The notes: a model not told the origin generated them from the letters alone. 64,000 nt of DNA from Psychrobacillus psychrodurans (GCF_027563345.1 NZ_JAMKBK010000005.1); one strand, 5' to 3'; shown: positions 50,134-59,443, numbered from the stretch's first letter. Numbers and translations: made by a program.

Positions 50134-51216
50134 CTAATAAGGTGTTTCTTCAATCTGAACAGTTAGTTCTTCACTATGAAAGTTTTGATATGATGTGATC
50201 AGTTTATCCACATGTTCTAATTGTTCTTCATATTTTAAAATAGCTGATAGTAAATGCAAAAGGTGGTAGGAGGAAAACTCTTCTTCCATTTGCGTAATGG
50301 TAATTTGCTTGACGAAAATATCCATTACCTCTTGTCTTTGTAAAAATGCCTCCGAGTCGTTCTCCTCAATATGCTCTGGTCTTAATTTACCAATGAATTT
50401 TAAATGAAGCTGTTCATGATAGGTTAAAAGAGTATCCAATCTTTCCTTTATCATCATCCGAAAATGTTCTGGTAGATCAGTTAATTCATGCTCATGGTGA
50501 TGTAATTTTTTGAGTACGTCTAAGCTTTTATAAGAAGTGGATATTAACTCGCGGTAAACAACTAATTTTCTACCCTTAGTGTGATTTGCTTTTTTTGTAT
50601 ACCCACGTTCTTCTTTAAAGAAAGAGTATAATTGATCGACTCTAACAAGTCTTTCCTTTAATTGATGAATTGTTTGTTTAGTTGATTGATGATCTGACGC
50701 CTGTCTAACTGCTATTCGTAGCCAACGGATTATTTCATCCTGCGTAAAGTGAATGGCATTGAAAAGTTTCTTTTCAAACTTAGGTGGCAAAAATACTAAA
50801 TTCACAATAAATGCGGAGATAACTCCAACAAGCATTGCTGCAAATCGTAACAATGCAAATACTAAAAAGTCGTCTCCCTGTATTTCCATAATCGCGATAA
50901 CAGTTACTAAAGCGAGTGAGATAGTTTTCTCTAGCTTTAACTTAAGCATTAGTGTTATCGCAACTATTGCTGCAAATCCAACAGCTATATAATCATTTCC
51001 AAAAACCAAGGTGAAAACGACCGCAATGACAGCCCCTATTAAATTCCCTTGAATTTGCTCGGTTACTGTTAAATAGGACCTATAAATAGAAGGTTGAATG
51101 GCGAAAATGGCTGCTATTCCTGCAAAAACAGGAGTAGGAAGCTGAAGTAATTCGGCTAAGAATAAAGAGAACACAATTGCTACCCCAGTTTTAAATATTC
51201 GTGCTCCTAATTTCAT
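50134..51216 (-). CDS. Aromatic acid exporter family protein (YgaE-like, UPF0421)
   Basis: A 360-residue membrane protein: an N-terminal FUSC-like half with four to six helices (residues 1-145; IFKTGVAIVFSLFLAELLQLPTPVFAGIAAI, QIQGNLIGAVIAVVF) and a helical cytoplasmic C-terminal domain rich in His, Glu and Leu. This is the UPF0421/YgaE layout, related to aromatic acid exporters; function unproven. AAAGGATAGG lies upstream of ATG 51216. It is followed by repeat copy B. Confidence 0.87.
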   Translation of the reverse strand: MKLGARIFKTGVAIVFSLFLAELLQLPTPVFAGIAAIFAIQPSIYRSYLTVTEQIQGNLIGAVIAVVFTLVFGNDYIAVGFAAIVAITLMLKLKLEKTISLALVTVIAIMEIQGDDFLVFALLRFAAMLVGVISAFIVNLVFLPPKFEKKLFNAIHFTQDEIIRWLRIAVRQASDHQSTKQTIHQLKERLVRVDQLYSFFKEERGYTKKANHTKGRKLVVYRELISTSYKSLDVLKKLHHHEHELTDLPEHFRMMIKERLDTLLTYHEQLHLKFIGKLRPEHIEENDSEAFLQRQEVMDIFVKQITITQMEEEFSSYHLLHLLSAILKYEEQLEHVDKLITSYQNFHSEELTVQIEETPY

Positions 51217-51254
51217 TGAATCCTATCCTTTCGTAAAAACAGTGTACCTGATTA

Positions 51255-52541
51255 TTAGAGTTCGGCAAAGGCATTATTAACTGCCTTGAGTGTTTCGTGA
51301 ATATCTCTTTCAGTATGGGCAGTTGTTATAAACCAAGCCTCATATTTAGAAGGTGCTAAGTTAATGCCTTGATTTAGCATTAGCTTAAAGAATTTCGCAA
51401 ACATTTCACCGTCACTTGCTTCTGCTTGCACATAATTTTCTACCCTTACATCTGTGAAGTAAACGGATAGGGCTCCTTTAATCCGATTAATAGTAATGGT
51501 TACATTATTTTTCTTGGCAGCTTCTAGAATACCAGCCTCTAGAATTGCACCTAGTCTATCTAATTCATCATATAATCCCGGAGTTTGTAGAACCTCTAAA
51601 CAAGCAATCCCTGCTTGCATTGACGCTGGGTTCCCTGCCATAGTTCCCGCTTGGTATGCAGGGCCTAGTGGTGCAACCTGTTCCATAATTTCTTTTTTGC
51701 CGCCGTAAGCACCAATCGGAAGTCCTCCACCAATTATTTTACCTAAAGCTGTTAAGTCAGGTGTTTGTTCTAACATCGTAGATGCCGCACCGTAATGGAA
51801 GCGGAATGCTGTAATTACTTCATCGTAAATGACTAATGCACCTTTGTTTTTTGCGATTTTATGAACTAGAGGAAGGAAACCTTCATTTGGCTCTACCATA
51901 CCGAAGTTGCCAACGATTGGTTCTACTAAAATACACGCCAATTCCTCTCCCCATTTCTCCATTGCTTCCTCATAAGCTTTTGGATCGTTGAATGGAATAG
52001 TGATCACTTCTTTTGCGATAGACTGAGGTACCCCTGCAGAATCAGGTGTACCAAGTGTCGCTGGGCCAGAGCCAGCCGCAACTAGTACTAAATCGGAATG
52101 TCCATGATAGCAACCAGCAAATTTCATAACTTTTGTTCTACCAGTGTAGGCACGAGCAACTCGAATTGTTGTCATAACTGCCTCTGTCCCCGAGTTAACA
52201 AAACGAACTTTATCCATAGAAGGAATAGCATCCTTTAACATTTTGGCAAAGGTTACTTCATGTTTAGTTGGGGTACCATATAATAGACCTGTTTGTGCAG
52301 CTTTTGTGATGGCTTCCGTAATATGAGGATGTGCATGACCAGTAATTATAGGACCGTATGCAGCTAAATAATCGATGTATTTGTTGCCATCAACGTCATA
52401 AAAATAAGCACCTTCTGCTCTTTCCATTACGATTGGGGCTCCACCGCCTACAGCTTTATATGATCTTGATGGACTATTTACACCACCAACTATATGTTCT
52501 AATGCCTCTACTTGTATCATTTCTGATTGTGTTTGTTTCAA
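51255..52541 (-). CDS. gsaB: Glutamate-1-semialdehyde 2,1-aminomutase GsaB
   Basis: A 428-residue PLP enzyme converting glutamate-1-semialdehyde to 5-aminolevulinate for heme. Motifs: GGVNSPSRSYKAVGG, YGPIITGHAHP, FVNSGTEAVMTTIRVARAYTGR, DEVITAFR and the PLP-lysine Lys268 in ALGKIIGGGLPIGA. It is a stand-alone copy outside a heme operon, as gsaB is beside ygaE and bcp in B. subtilis. TTG start at 52541, eight bases from GGAGG. Confidence 0.94.
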   Translation of the reverse strand: MKQTQSEMIQVEALEHIVGGVNSPSRSYKAVGGGAPIVMERAEGAYFYDVDGNKYIDYLAAYGPIITGHAHPHITEAITKAAQTGLLYGTPTKHEVTFAKMLKDAIPSMDKVRFVNSGTEAVMTTIRVARAYTGRTKVMKFAGCYHGHSDLVLVAAGSGPATLGTPDSAGVPQSIAKEVITIPFNDPKAYEEAMEKWGEELACILVEPIVGNFGMVEPNEGFLPLVHKIAKNKGALVIYDEVITAFRFHYGAASTMLEQTPDLTALGKIIGGGLPIGAYGGKKEIMEQVAPLGPAYQAGTMAGNPASMQAGIACLEVLQTPGLYDELDRLGAILEAGILEAAKKNNVTITINRIKGALSVYFTDVRVENYVQAEASDGEMFAKFFKLMLNQGINLAPSKYEAWFITTAHTERDIHETLKAVNNAFAEL

Positions 52542-52633
52542 TTTAATTGCCTCCGCTCAGTTTGTTTGCCGATAGAAAGTATACCTTTACTATCCAATTA
52601 TTGTCTAGTGTATTTCTTCTTTAAGTTCTCTTT

Positions 52634-52647
52634 AATTGTAGACAATT
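52634..52647. promoter_or_regulatory. Dyad in the gsaB-bcp intergenic region
   Basis: AATTGT-AG-ACAATT, a perfect 6-2-6 inverted repeat between the divergent gsaB and bcp genes, followed by ATAAGG. It shares a half site with the Per box (ATTATAA nearby) but does not match the full operator. Regulator unknown. Confidence 0.4.
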
Positions 52648-52717
52648 ATAAGGAAAAATGCTAAGAAAATTGAACATAGAGACTAACTTCGATACGATAT
52701 ATATAGGAGGGATTATG

Positions 52718-53200
52718 ATGGAAAAACTAGAAGGCTTGATTGCACCTAACTTTTCGTTGGAAAATGAAAAAGGAGAAATTGTTTCATTAAAAGATTTTGC
52801 AGGAAAGAAGTATGTAGTTTTATATTTTTACCCAAAGGATGCTACACCAGGCTGCACAACAGAGGCATGTGATTTTAAAAATGCATATACGAGTTTCACT
52901 GATTTAAATGCAGTTATTCTTGGAGTTAGTGCGGATGATGAAAAGGCTCATACAAAATTTATAAATAAGCATGGCTTGCCATTTTCTCTTTTAGTAGATG
53001 ATACGCATGAAGTTTCCGAAGCTTATGGAGTATGGAAGTTGAAAAAGAATTTCGGAAAAGAATATATGGGTATTGAACGTTCTACTTTTTTAATCGATCC
53101 TACAGGGACGATCGTAAAAGAATGGAATAAAGTCAAAGTCGATGGACATGTCGAGGAAGCACTACTTACATTAAGATCATTAGTGACTGAAGGGCAATAA
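52718..53200 (+). CDS. bcp: Thioredoxin-dependent thiol peroxidase (Bcp/PrxQ)
   Basis: A 160-residue atypical peroxiredoxin that reduces hydrogen and alkyl peroxides. The peroxidatic Cys46 and resolving Cys51 are visible in TPGCTTEACDF, five residues apart as in PrxQ alpha-helix types; FYPKD precedes. ATG 52718 is seven bases from AGGAGG, better than the adjoining ATG at 52715. It is followed after two bases by a dehydrogenase gene and, further on, perR, which fits a peroxide-defence context. Confidence 0.92.
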   Translation: MEKLEGLIAPNFSLENEKGEIVSLKDFAGKKYVVLYFYPKDATPGCTTEACDFKNAYTSFTDLNAVILGVSADDEKAHTKFINKHGLPFSLLVDDTHEVSEAYGVWKLKKNFGKEYMGIERSTFLIDPTGTIVKEWNKVKVDGHVEEALLTLRSLVTEGQ

Positions 53201-53202
53201 GT

Positions 53203-54144
53203 ATGAAAATATTGTTTTCTTTTTTACCAAAACAGGAGCAACAGGATGAATTAATAAGAAAGTTTCCAAATGCAGAATTTGTATTTCAAAAAGGTCTAAA
53301 TGAAGAATTATTAAAATCATCACAAATTCTAGTTACTTATGGAGAGGACTTATATGCAAGTCATCTTGAAAAAGCTGAACAGCTAAAATGGATAATGGTT
53401 GCTTCAGCTGGACTAGAAAAAATGCCGCTACAGGAAATTGCAAATCAAGGTATTGTCGTTACTAACGTGCGTGGAATTCACAAAACACCTATGGCTGAAA
53501 CAATTTTAGCTCATATACTTTCTATTAAAAAGTCACTGCCGTTAATCAATGAAAATCAGCGTAACGGGGAGTGGTCTAAGCGAGTATTCCCTAATGAATT
53601 ATTAGGTTCTACTGCGATAATATTAGGCCCAGGTGCTATAGGAGGGGAAGTTGGTCGAATACTGATGGCTTTTGGGGTACATACTATTGGATGTAATAGC
53701 AGTGGACGCCCCGCTCCATTTATGGAAGAAGTAGTTACCTTTGGTAAATTAAATGAAGTCTTGCCAAAAGCAGATATTGTTATTTCAATTCTACCGAGCA
53801 CGACACAAACAGTTAGGCTAATCACATACGAGCATTTAAAGTCTATGAAACCTACAGCGATCTTTATGAACTTTGGACGTGGAGATGTGGTGAATGAAGA
53901 ACATCTAATACGTGCATTAAAAGAAGAACAAATTGCATATGCTGTTCTAGATGTATTTGAGAAAGAACCACTTACAGAGGGACACCCATTTTGGAGTATG
54001 AACAATGTTATCGTTTCTCCGCATGTCTCTAGTCATTCTTCTCAATATGTGGTGCGGGCATTGCAAATTTTTTCAAGGAATTTAAACGCTTGGTTGGATC
54101 AAAAGCCACTTGAGAATGAGATCGACTTGGAAAAAGGCTACTAA
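53203..54144 (+). CDS. D-isomer-specific 2-hydroxyacid dehydrogenase
   Basis: A 313-residue NAD(P)-dependent reductase of the 2-hydroxyacid family. The nucleotide motif is degenerate (ILGPGAIGGEVGRIL). Catalytic residues: Arg in MNFGRGDVV, Glu in FEKEPL, and His in SPHVSSHS; PMAETILAHIL is the dimer helix. Substrate unresolved. It begins two bases after bcp and is probably cotranscribed with it. This gene interrupts the B. subtilis bcp-perR order. Confidence 0.88.
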   Translation: MKILFSFLPKQEQQDELIRKFPNAEFVFQKGLNEELLKSSQILVTYGEDLYASHLEKAEQLKWIMVASAGLEKMPLQEIANQGIVVTNVRGIHKTPMAETILAHILSIKKSLPLINENQRNGEWSKRVFPNELLGSTAIILGPGAIGGEVGRILMAFGVHTIGCNSSGRPAPFMEEVVTFGKLNEVLPKADIVISILPSTTQTVRLITYEHLKSMKPTAIFMNFGRGDVVNEEHLIRALKEEQIAYAVLDVFEKEPLTEGHPFWSMNNVIVSPHVSSHSSQYVVRALQIFSRNLNAWLDQKPLENEIDLEKGY

Positions 54145-54209
54145 TCTATGTATTTCCTTCCTAAGGATGTAATAAGTTTGACAGTTCATACATTTTTTAA
54201 TTATACTTA

Positions 54210-54224
54210 TTGTAACAATTATAA
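54210..54224 (+). promoter_or_regulatory. Per-like box upstream of perR
   Basis: TTGTAACAATTATAA matches TTATAATnATTATAA at 12 of 14 defined positions; the right half-site is perfect. It lies 34 bases ahead of the perR start, consistent with autoregulation known in B. subtilis. Confidence 0.75.
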
Positions 54225-54257
54225 TCAAAGAATGAATATGAAAAGAGGTGCATTGCG

Positions 54258-54701
54258 ATGACGGAAGTACATTTAAGAGATGCTTTAGATACATTAAAAT
54301 CGACTGGTGTACGAATTACGCCTCAACGCCATGCGATACTGGAATTTATTATCCAATCTATGTCACATCCCACAGCGGACGATATATATAAAGCACTAGA
54401 AAGTAAATTTCCTAGCATGAGTGTTGCAACGGTGTATAATAACTTACGTGTTTTTAGAGAAGCAGGACTTGTAAAAGAGTTAACCTATGGGGATTCCTCT
54501 AGTCGTTTCGATTTTGTTACAAACGATCATTATCATATGATTTGTGATACTTGTGGCAAAATAGTTGATTTTCATTACCCAGGATTAGATGAAGTAGAAC
54601 ATTTAGCTTCTCATTTAACTGGCTTTGAAGTAAGTTATCATCGAATGGAAATATACGGTGTTTGTCCAACATGTAAAGAACATGCAACTAAAGTCCAATA
54701 A
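54258..54701 (+). CDS. perR: Peroxide-responsive repressor PerR
   Basis: A 147-residue Fur-family regulator. The regulatory Fe/Mn site is complete at the same numbers as in B. subtilis: His37, Asp85, His91, His93 and Asp104, where Asp104 (KIVDF) marks PerR rather than Fur. The structural zinc cysteines are Cys96, Cys99, Cys136 and Cys139. Metal-catalysed oxidation of His37/His91 releases it from DNA. N-terminal winged helix includes SVATVYNNLRVF. AGAGGTG precedes ATG 54258. Confidence 0.96.
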   Translation: MTEVHLRDALDTLKSTGVRITPQRHAILEFIIQSMSHPTADDIYKALESKFPSMSVATVYNNLRVFREAGLVKELTYGDSSSRFDFVTNDHYHMICDTCGKIVDFHYPGLDEVEHLASHLTGFEVSYHRMEIYGVCPTCKEHATKVQ

Positions 54702-54706
54702 GCAAT

Positions 54707-54738
54707 ACCGAGCGTAGATTGAGACGCTCGGTTTTTTT
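54707..54738 (+). terminator. Intrinsic terminator after perR
   Basis: Stem ACCGAGCGT (54707-54715) with ACGCTCGGT (54724-54732), eight-base loop, T run. Confidence 0.94.
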
Positions 54739-55042
54739 TATTTGGCTCTGTTAAGAAAAAAGGTTAAACTTTTTTGCTACATGATGGTTAAAACTAGATG
54801 CCATATTACAAAAGTTAGATGAGCAAAATTAAGTTATAACTAGATATACTATTACTTATAACCCAGACCAATATATTGTGATGGTCTATTTTTATGTCCA
54901 ATTGTCAAAGAGATTTTGGAGGTGTAGTTTGAAATGTTACACTTAAACTAAAGTAGAAAGTTAGTTTAATAAGAGTAGAAGGAATTGGCAACCTCTTTAT
55001 AGAAGTATTAATTCTTAGCTAGTATTTAGGGGAGGGGATTCA
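54739..55042. other. Intergenic boundary of accessory segment
   Basis: No gene of size. GGCTCTGTTAAGAAA at 54744 faintly recalls IS6-family ends but has no partner or transposase. A GGAGGTG near 54918 precedes only a five-codon ORF. The sequence is more AT-rich than the flanks and marks the departure from the conserved perR-ygzB order. Confidence 0.4.
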
Positions 55043-55600
55043 ATGAAGGTAGAAAAAATATATGGTGATTTACCAATATTAGAAACAGAACGTCTTATTC
55101 TTAGAAAAGTCACTTTAGAAGATATTGAAGATATGCATCTATATGGTTCGGATGAAGAAGTATCTAAGTATGTAACTTGGAATACCCACGAAACAATATC
55201 TGATACAACAAAATTTGTTGAATTTGTATTGAATAAATATGAAAACAAGCAGGTTTCACCGTGGGGAATTGAATACAAGGAAAATGGAAAGTTTATCGGG
55301 ACTATCGATTTTGTGTGGTGGCAACCAAATCATAAAATTGCTGAAATCGGTTATGTCATTTCTAAAAACTATTGGGGAATAGGCTTAACTACTGAAGTAA
55401 CAAAGGAAATCATAAAATTCGGTTTTGAGGAAATGGATTTAGTTCGTATTCAAGCAAGGTGTGATGTAGAAAATATCGGTTCAGCACGAGTAATGGAAAA
55501 AGCAGGAATGACTTTTGAAGGAATAATTAGAAATGGTATATTTGTAAAAGGAAAACATCGAGATTTAAAAATGTACTCTATATTAAAACAAGAGTTTTAA
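55043..55600 (+). CDS. GNAT family N-acetyltransferase (RimJ/RimL-like)
   Basis: A 185-residue acetyltransferase with LETERLILRKVTLEDIED at the N-terminus, the acetyl-CoA loop NYWGIGLTTEVTKEII, and the ending NIGSARVMEKAGMTFEGIIRN. Substrate unknown; relatives act on ribosomal protein N-termini or antibiotics. GGGGAGGGG precedes ATG 55043. First gene of an accessory segment; codon usage is very AT-rich. Confidence 0.88.
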   Translation: MKVEKIYGDLPILETERLILRKVTLEDIEDMHLYGSDEEVSKYVTWNTHETISDTTKFVEFVLNKYENKQVSPWGIEYKENGKFIGTIDFVWWQPNHKIAEIGYVISKNYWGIGLTTEVTKEIIKFGFEEMDLVRIQARCDVENIGSARVMEKAGMTFEGIIRNGIFVKGKHRDLKMYSILKQEF

Positions 55601-55677
55601 TCATTCTGTAAAAAATGGTGATAAAATTTCTTTTTCAACCACCTTTCTTATGAAATAGTGATAGAAGGGAGATAATT

Positions 55678-56151
55678 ATGGGATATAAGTTTGAAATTAT
55701 GACACAGGAACAAGCGGAAGAAATTGCATTTAATTGGCACTATGATGCTGAATATTCTTTTTACGATATGATGGCAGATAAAGAAGATTTAGTTGAGTTC
55801 TTAGACCCCCAAAAACGAGGTGAATCAAATTTCATTGTTACTAAAGACAATGATATTATAGGTTTCTTTAGCTTTACTAAAGTAGCTATAAATACTATTG
55901 ATATAGGGTTAGGGTTGAGACCAAATCTAGTTGGTAAGGGAAACGGAATGGGATTTTTAAAAGCAGGGATAGATTTTGCTGAATTAATATATAAGCCCCA
56001 AAAAATAACGCTATCAGTAGCAACTTTCAATCAGAGGGCAATAAAAGTTTATAGAAGAATTGGATTTGAAGAAGTTGATACTTATATGCAGGATACAAAT
56101 GGAGATAGTTTTGAATTTTTGAAAATGGTTTATCAATGCAAAATTAGATAG
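55678..56151 (+). CDS. GNAT family N-acetyltransferase
   Basis: A 157-residue acetyltransferase of a shorter type: DIGLGLRPNLVGKGNGMGFLKAG holds the acetyl-CoA loop, NQRAIKVYRRIGFEEVDTYM the C-terminal signature. The N-terminus (EIAFNWHYDAEYSFYDM) is typical of a Firmicutes GNAT subgroup without known substrate. AGAAGGGAG precedes ATG 55678. Neighbouring GNAT genes of different subtypes suggest a loosely assembled accessory set. Confidence 0.87.
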   Translation: MGYKFEIMTQEQAEEIAFNWHYDAEYSFYDMMADKEDLVEFLDPQKRGESNFIVTKDNDIIGFFSFTKVAINTIDIGLGLRPNLVGKGNGMGFLKAGIDFAELIYKPQKITLSVATFNQRAIKVYRRIGFEEVDTYMQDTNGDSFEFLKMVYQCKIR

Positions 56152-56329
56152 TAGGTTTTATTCAACTAACTGGAGCTTTGCTTCTAGGGTGGGTAAAGCC
56201 TTTTTTCTTATTGAACTATAGAAGCAAGTAAGTTGAACAAAGCAGTTTAGTTTAATAAGAGGTATTATTATACAACTGTCGAATTAGTTGTTACGTAGGG
56301 ACAATTTAGTCCGCATTTGAGGGGGAGTT

Positions 56330-56731
56330 ATGTTGAGAAAAATACTTCTTTTGCTATTTTCAATGATTTTACTTGCAGCTTGTTCAAATCAAGAAACTAT
56401 TAAAGCCACTGGTGAAGGAGATTTATGGAATGCACATCTGATATACGAAATAACCGATACTCATCTATCAGATAGAGGGGGAATTGAATATACAGGAGAT
56501 GAGAAACTTCTATATGTCACATATTCGGTAGTTACTGATGAAGGCGGACGTACTGGTGAAGTTGAGCCTCAGGAAGAACAAACAGCAATATCTTTTGGAA
56601 CGAGCGGAGGGAATAATCCCCCGGCTACTAAAGATGAAGCAATTATATCGTTAAACCATGCTACTATTGAAATTACTTGGCGAACTATTACAGGTGAATA
56701 TGAAGAACAAATTAACCTTAAAGTAAATTAG
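56330..56731 (+). CDS. Lipoprotein, unknown
   Basis: A 133-residue lipoprotein: signal RKILLLLFSMILLAACSN with lipobox LAAC, so the mature chain (about 115 residues) is attached outside the membrane. The rest is polar, with a Thr/Glu-rich beta-type region (LSDRGGIEYTGDEKLLYVTYSVV). No family recognised. GGGGGAG lies upstream of ATG 56330. Confidence 0.8.
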   Translation: MLRKILLLLFSMILLAACSNQETIKATGEGDLWNAHLIYEITDTHLSDRGGIEYTGDEKLLYVTYSVVTDEGGRTGEVEPQEEQTAISFGTSGGNNPPATKDEAIISLNHATIEITWRTITGEYEEQINLKVN

Positions 56732-56877
56732 TACTTACAAAACATTAATTGACATATTCGTTCTTCCACTAACTGAGTGCTATAGATTGAGGGGGAGTGA
56801 AATCCTATCCCTTTTTTATTTTCCAAGAAGTTATCAAGATATTAGTATAGAAATCACTGATTATTAAGGGGTTCGTT

Positions 56878-57453
56878 ATGGAAATTTCTTTAATTAGACA
56901 TGGTAAATCACAATTGATTGAAAATGACAAAATAATTTTTACAGAGTTTAAGAAGTGGGTTGAAAAATATGACTTTAACGGAGTATTTGAAGAATCCACA
57001 TACCCCAAAGTGACAATTGAAAAAGTAGCAACTGCAAAGGTTGTAGTTACAAGTGACTTAAAAAGGTCTATTATCTCAGCAAGCTTATTAAAACCAAAAA
57101 TAAAAACAATTTCCGATCCTTTATTTCGAGAAACAGAATTACCTACTCCCGCTAATCCAACGATATTATTTAATGTAAAATTAAAGCCAAATAACTGGGC
57201 AGTAATTTTAAGACTACTATGGTTTAGTGGCTATTCTAATGAATGCGAATCTTTTAGCAAGGCAAAATTGAGAGCAAAAAAGGCTTCACAACAATTAATT
57301 GAATTTGCCAATGGACATGAATCAGTAGTTTTAGTTGGTCATGGTTTTTTTAATATGTTAATCGCCAAGGAATTGCGAAAAATGGGTTGGAAAGGCAAAA
57401 GAAAAGCTGGTGCAAAGCACTGGAATTGTACAACATATTCTGCGTTGAACTAA
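56878..57453 (+). CDS. Histidine phosphatase family protein
   Basis: A 191-residue phosphoglycerate-mutase-like protein: the catalytic RHG lies at the N-terminus (LIRHGKSQ), TSDLKRSIISASLL gives the conserved Arg, FRETELP the acidic residue, and VLVGHGFFNMLIA the second catalytic His. It hydrolyses or transfers phosphate through phosphohistidine; substrate unknown. AAGGGG precedes ATG 56878. Confidence 0.88.
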   Translation: MEISLIRHGKSQLIENDKIIFTEFKKWVEKYDFNGVFEESTYPKVTIEKVATAKVVVTSDLKRSIISASLLKPKIKTISDPLFRETELPTPANPTILFNVKLKPNNWAVILRLLWFSGYSNECESFSKAKLRAKKASQQLIEFANGHESVVLVGHGFFNMLIAKELRKMGWKGKRKAGAKHWNCTTYSALN

Positions 57454-57634
57454 AGTAGGGTTTCACAGCATTAAGAAGAGACTCTGATGTGATAACGGTA
57501 CATTTTAGTTAATGGGCTACAAATGAAATTTTATAAATTTATATAGGAAATTAATTAATAATTGGAACTTCTATATGTGTTGAACGTATAAAAGTAAATT
57601 GGTAGGTTAATGAAAAATAAGGAGTTGATAATCC

Positions 57635-57832
57635 TTGATATTTTACGCAGAAGTCCTACACACAGTTTCAATAGTTATACTTATGATTAGTTCTTCTTTC
57701 TATCTTCGGCATTTGGTAAAAACCAAAAAACAACGGAAACTTTCAGTCTTTGAATTTACAATGTACGCAACCATTCAGATTGCATATATCCTCTTTGCAA
57801 TTAGTTTATTGATTACTGTATTCGTTAAGTGA
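57635..57832 (+). CDS. Small two-helix membrane protein (65 aa)
   Basis: A 65-residue protein with two hydrophobic helices (residues 8-25 and about 42-63) joined by a basic loop (RHLVKTKKQRK). Function unknown. TTG start at 57635 with AAGGAG ten bases ahead. It could be a small stress or regulatory membrane protein; no homologue recognised. Confidence 0.6.
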   Translation: MIFYAEVLHTVSIVILMISSSFYLRHLVKTKKQRKLSVFEFTMYATIQIAYILFAISLLITVFVK

Positions 57833-57862
57833 TCGGGAAGTTTAGAAGAAATTGTGTATGTA

Positions 57863-57896
57863 TAAAAAAATTGGTCGCATGATTTCTACGACCAAT
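57863..57896 (-). terminator. Intrinsic terminator after cstA
   Basis: Stem ATTGGTCG (57870-57877) with CGACCAAT (57889-57896); on the minus strand a run of seven T follows. Confidence 0.9.
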
Positions 57897-57906
57897 CTTG
57901 TAATGC

Positions 57907-59370
57907 TTATTTTGCAGGTTGCGTTCCAAGTCCGTCATCTAAAACAATAGGCTTGAATCCACTTTCTGCTGCTTCAAGTTTACGTTTAAGGCCCCAGAAG
58001 AATCCGATAATGATTATTACGGTTACTACTATAGCTGCTATATAAGAAGTTTGCATCGATAAGTTAAACCCAATTTTAGCATTGAAGATATACGTAAATG
58101 TAGCCATTGTGATGAATGTTGCAGGTATTGCTGCAATCCAGAAATTTTTCTTTTGGAGTGCTAGGTACATTGCGCCAACCCAAAGTGCAATTGCTGCTGT
58201 GGATTGGTTAGCCCAAGAAAAGTATCTCCATAGGATTGTAAAATCTACTTGCGTAAGTGCAATCGAAATGACAAACATAGGTATCGCTATAACGAAACGT
58301 TTTGATGCTTTCTTCTGTGCCATCCCGATATAATCTGCAATGATCATACGGGCACTGCGGAAGGCAGTATCTCCGGAAGTGATCGGCAGAACAACAACTC
58401 CTAATACAGCAATTGTTCCAACTACAGCTCCAAGAGTTGTTACAGATACTTCTTTAACAATACCAGCAGTACCTACTGTATTTAGTAATGTATTTAAATC
58501 TTGACCATTGAAAATTGACATTGCAGCTGCTGCCCAAATCATAGCAATTATTGCTTCTGCAATCATCATTCCGTAGAAAATATAACGTCCTTGAGACTCT
58601 CCTTGTGTTGTACGAGAAATTATTGGTGATTGTGTTGCATGGAATCCCGATAATGCTCCACAAGAAATAGTTAGGAACAACAATGGGAAAATAGGTAAGT
58701 TATCTGGATGCATATTTTGGAATGATAGTTCTGGAATAGTATATCCTTGAATCAATAAAGCTGCTCCGATACCTACAGCACTGATAAGTAAAAGTGCTCC
58801 GAAGATTGGATAGAAACGTCCGATAATCTTATCAACTGGTAATATAGTTGCTAAGATGTAATAAGCGAAAATAATAATAATCCAAACACCGACGGACATC
58901 CAACCTTTCGTCAAGTCGCCTAGAAGTGCTGCTGGAGAAGAGACGAAAACTGTACCAACTAAAACTAATAGTAATAGTGCGAAAACGTTTACAACATGTT
59001 TGAAAGCTTTTCCTAAAAACTTCCCAGCAAGATCGGGTAAATGTGCCCCTTTGTTACGTAAGGAAATCATTCCTGTTAAATAATCATGAACTGCCCCTGC
59101 AAATATAGCACCGAGAACAATCCAAAGAAAAGCGATTGGTCCGTATAGTGCACCCATAATTGGACCGAAGATAGGACCAACTCCAGCTATATTTAATAAT
59201 TGGATAAGTGAGTTTTTGTTTTTAGACATTGGAACGTAATCTACACCATCGGCAAGTGTATAAGCAGGTGTTTTACGTTGTTCCTTCACACCAAAAACCT
59301 TTTCTACGTATTTACCGTACGTGAAGTAAGCTACTATTAACAACACGATGGAAACTAAAAAAGTAATCAT
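57907..59370 (-). CDS. cstA: Carbon starvation protein CstA
   Basis: A 487-residue transporter of the CstA family with about 13 helices; relatives take up peptides or pyruvate under carbon limitation. N-terminal signatures: YVPMSKNKNSLIQLLNIAGVGPIFGPIMGALYGP and GAVHDYLTGMISLRNKGAHLPDLAGKFLG; HATQSPIISRTTQGE is the mid-protein CstA hallmark. It is shorter than the E. coli protein (about 700 residues), as in other Gram-positives. AGGAGG precedes ATG 59370. The adjoining LytS/LytR pair and a LytTR-type operator suggest pyruvate control as for BtsSR/CstA-type systems. Confidence 0.92.
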   Translation of the reverse strand: MITFLVSIVLLIVAYFTYGKYVEKVFGVKEQRKTPAYTLADGVDYVPMSKNKNSLIQLLNIAGVGPIFGPIMGALYGPIAFLWIVLGAIFAGAVHDYLTGMISLRNKGAHLPDLAGKFLGKAFKHVVNVFALLLLVLVGTVFVSSPAALLGDLTKGWMSVGVWIIIIFAYYILATILPVDKIIGRFYPIFGALLLISAVGIGAALLIQGYTIPELSFQNMHPDNLPIFPLLFLTISCGALSGFHATQSPIISRTTQGESQGRYIFYGMMIAEAIIAMIWAAAAMSIFNGQDLNTLLNTVGTAGIVKEVSVTTLGAVVGTIAVLGVVVLPITSGDTAFRSARMIIADYIGMAQKKASKRFVIAIPMFVISIALTQVDFTILWRYFSWANQSTAAIALWVGAMYLALQKKNFWIAAIPATFITMATFTYIFNAKIGFNLSMQTSYIAAIVVTVIIIIGFFWGLKRKLEAAESGFKPIVLDDGLGTQPAK

Positions 59371-59443
59371 TGTCTTCCTCCTAAACTAATTAGTGTTTAC
59401 AATTATCAGTCTATTTTAAAAACTCATGTAATAGTTAATTTAG

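Noticed and set aside
52634..52650. Third Per box upstream of bcp
   Set aside because: Only one half-site fits TTATAATnATTATAA; spacing and the left half do not.
54744..54758. Insertion-sequence end (GGCTCTGTTAAG, IS6-like)
   Set aside because: Short similarity, no second end and no transposase gene or remnant nearby.
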